Shown here one piece after another: positions 34,064 to 35,008 of a stretch of DNA of 35,008 nt; position 1 is the first letter of the stretch, and the number at the start of each line of letters is the position of its first letter. Origin of the DNA: Bacteroidota bacterium (GTDB lineage Bacteria; Bacteroidota; Bacteroidia; UKL13-3); contig CANFHJ010000017.1 in NCBI GenBank assembly GCA_947446605.1, positions 1 through 35,008 on the forward strand. Reading direction: 5' to 3'. The notes beneath the pieces were generated by a model. The model did not search any database, was not told the origin of the DNA, and worked only from the letters and a program-made list of their open reading frames with translations. The position numbers and the translations under genes were made by a program.

Positions 34064-35008
34064 ATGAATTATTTGCGTTGCATTTTCTGGATTCCACTTT
34101 TGTTCTGTTTAAATGCCTCGGCGCAAACATTTACTATTGACAATGGAGATACCATTAATGTAAGTTTGGCAAATGGAACAAAACAAGGATTTTGGCGCTA
34201 TTTCTGGCCTAATGGCGATTTAAAATACGAAGTATATTATGAAAATGGCGAAAAAGAAGGTTTAGAAATTGCCTACTTTGATAACCAAGATTGCTTAGAA
34301 TATAGCAATACCTACCACAAGGGAATTTTAGAAGGACCCCGCGTAATGTTTTATGCAAATTGTAGCACTAGAGTTGAAGAAGTATACAAGGCAGGATTAA
34401 AAACAGGCTACGAACGCGAGTACGATCAAAATGGATTTGTAACCACGGAAGCTGTTTTTGAAAAAGGCGAACTAGCTGGCTCCTATGCACATTTCGACAA
34501 AAAAGGAAGCGTTACTTTTGAAAGTCCTACCAAAGAAACAACCCTTAAATTCGACAAGTTCCTAAGCGGTGAATACAAAATTAAAGACTCCACCCTCTTC
34601 AATGTTTTTAAAAGAAACAAAGACTGGAGAAAAGTGATGATGGTGGTTGACATGACTGGTAGTATGTTTCCATATATTGGTCAAATGTTGGTTTGGTACA
34701 AACAAACCTATGAAGATGGTAAGGTGAAATATTATGTATTATTCAATGATGGCGATAACCTAAACGACGATAAAAAAGTAGTTGGTCGCACCGGCGGCAT
34801 CCATCCTTTTGAAGCCAAAGACTACCGCAAAATGAAAAAGGATGTGGAAGATGTTCGTAAAATGGGCGAAGGCGGCGACGAACCTGAAAATGATTTAGAA
34901 GCTGTAGTTTTCTCTATTATCAATTACAGAGATTTTTCAGATATTGTTTTAGTTGCAGATGATAGTCCGGTAAGAGACATGAATTTATTAAGGCGCATCA
35001 AAAAACCA
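34064..35008 (+). CDS. Secreted MORN-like repeat / von Willebrand A fusion protein, N-terminal part (runs off window)
   Basis: 315 codons are inside the window and the frame is open to the end. The signal peptide is MNYLRCIFWIPLLFCLNASAQ. Residues about 35-150 carry YwqK/MORN-like repeats: GTKQGFWRYFWPNGDLKYEV, GEKEGLEIAYFDN, GILEGPRVMFYAN, GLKTGYEREYDQNGFV, GELAGSYAHFDKKGSV. From about 190 a von Willebrand A domain begins with VMMVVDMTGSM (MIDAS-type DxTxS, Asp196), followed by YYVLFNDGD, GEGGDEPENDLEAV and DIVLVADDSP. MIDAS residues suggest metal-dependent ligand binding outside the cytoplasm. The full length and any further domains are not visible. Confidence 0.85.
   Translation, partial: MNYLRCIFWIPLLFCLNASAQTFTIDNGDTINVSLANGTKQGFWRYFWPNGDLKYEVYYENGEKEGLEIAYFDNQDCLEYSNTYHKGILEGPRVMFYANCSTRVEEVYKAGLKTGYEREYDQNGFVTTEAVFEKGELAGSYAHFDKKGSVTFESPTKETTLKFDKFLSGEYKIKDSTLFNVFKRNKDWRKVMMVVDMTGSMFPYIGQMLVWYKQTYEDGKVKYYVLFNDGDNLNDDKKVVGRTGGIHPFEAKDYRKMKKDVEDVRKMGEGGDEPENDLEAVVFSIINYRDFSDIVLVADDSPVRDMNLLRRIKKP

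Noticed and set aside
1-35008. CRISPR array, insertion sequence, integrase or prophage
   Set aside because: No regularly spaced direct repeats, transposase, recombinase or phage structural gene was seen. The genes have ordinary chromosomal composition throughout.

Overview
The window is an AT-rich stretch of a Bacteroidota chromosome. Three things point there. The non-coding starts carry the Bacteroidota housekeeping -7 box TAnnTTTG, with eight exact copies directly upstream of genes. Clear Shine-Dalgarno sequences are scarce. Family signatures also fit: a DUF5606 protein, an acyl-ACP desaturase and a Bacteroidota-type TPR hybrid kinase. I see no phage, transposon or CRISPR array. This is ordinary chromosome with one accessory locus.

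Left part (1-12 kb): the end of a DUF5606 gene, a DUF481-like outer-membrane protein, and a 1124-residue fused isobutyryl-CoA mutase (icmF). A TPR hybrid sensor kinase converges on icmF across a bidirectional terminator. Then come pdxJ, a purA/Fur-family pair, and a bifunctional (p)ppGpp synthetase/hydrolase. Middle part (12-22.6 kb): a GH3 beta-glucosidase (bglX), tRNA-Leu(UAG), trigger factor, an acyl-ACP desaturase, a TatD-type hydrolase, yqgE, pdxH, a WecA/TagO-like polyprenyl-phosphate sugar-1-phosphate transferase, rdgB with a small unknown gene, and ilvE.

Right part (22.6-32.9 kb): a tightly packed eight-gene minus-strand operon for a Wzx/Wzy-type exopolysaccharide. In transcription order it holds a half-length TolC-like protein, a Wzc-like co-polymerase with a degenerate tyrosine-kinase domain, a flippase, an O-antigen-ligase/polymerase-like protein, and four glycosyltransferases. 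No Wza-type export lipoprotein is present. The WecA-like enzyme at 19.4 kb could prime the glycan and the hexapeptide acetyltransferase at 33.4 kb could decorate it; both links are inference. The window ends inside a secreted MORN-like/von Willebrand A fusion protein.

The most unusual signals are as follows. The exact 10-bp palindrome GGTTCGAACC occurs six times, in genes and between them, far above chance, like a highly iterated palindrome. The hybrid kinase has Asn in place of its phospho-acceptor His. The Wzc-like BY-kinase domain appears dead and is paired with a half-TolC. The tRNA-Leu promoter is built into a hairpin behind bglX. Several promoters sit so close to the start codon that leaderless mRNAs are predicted.
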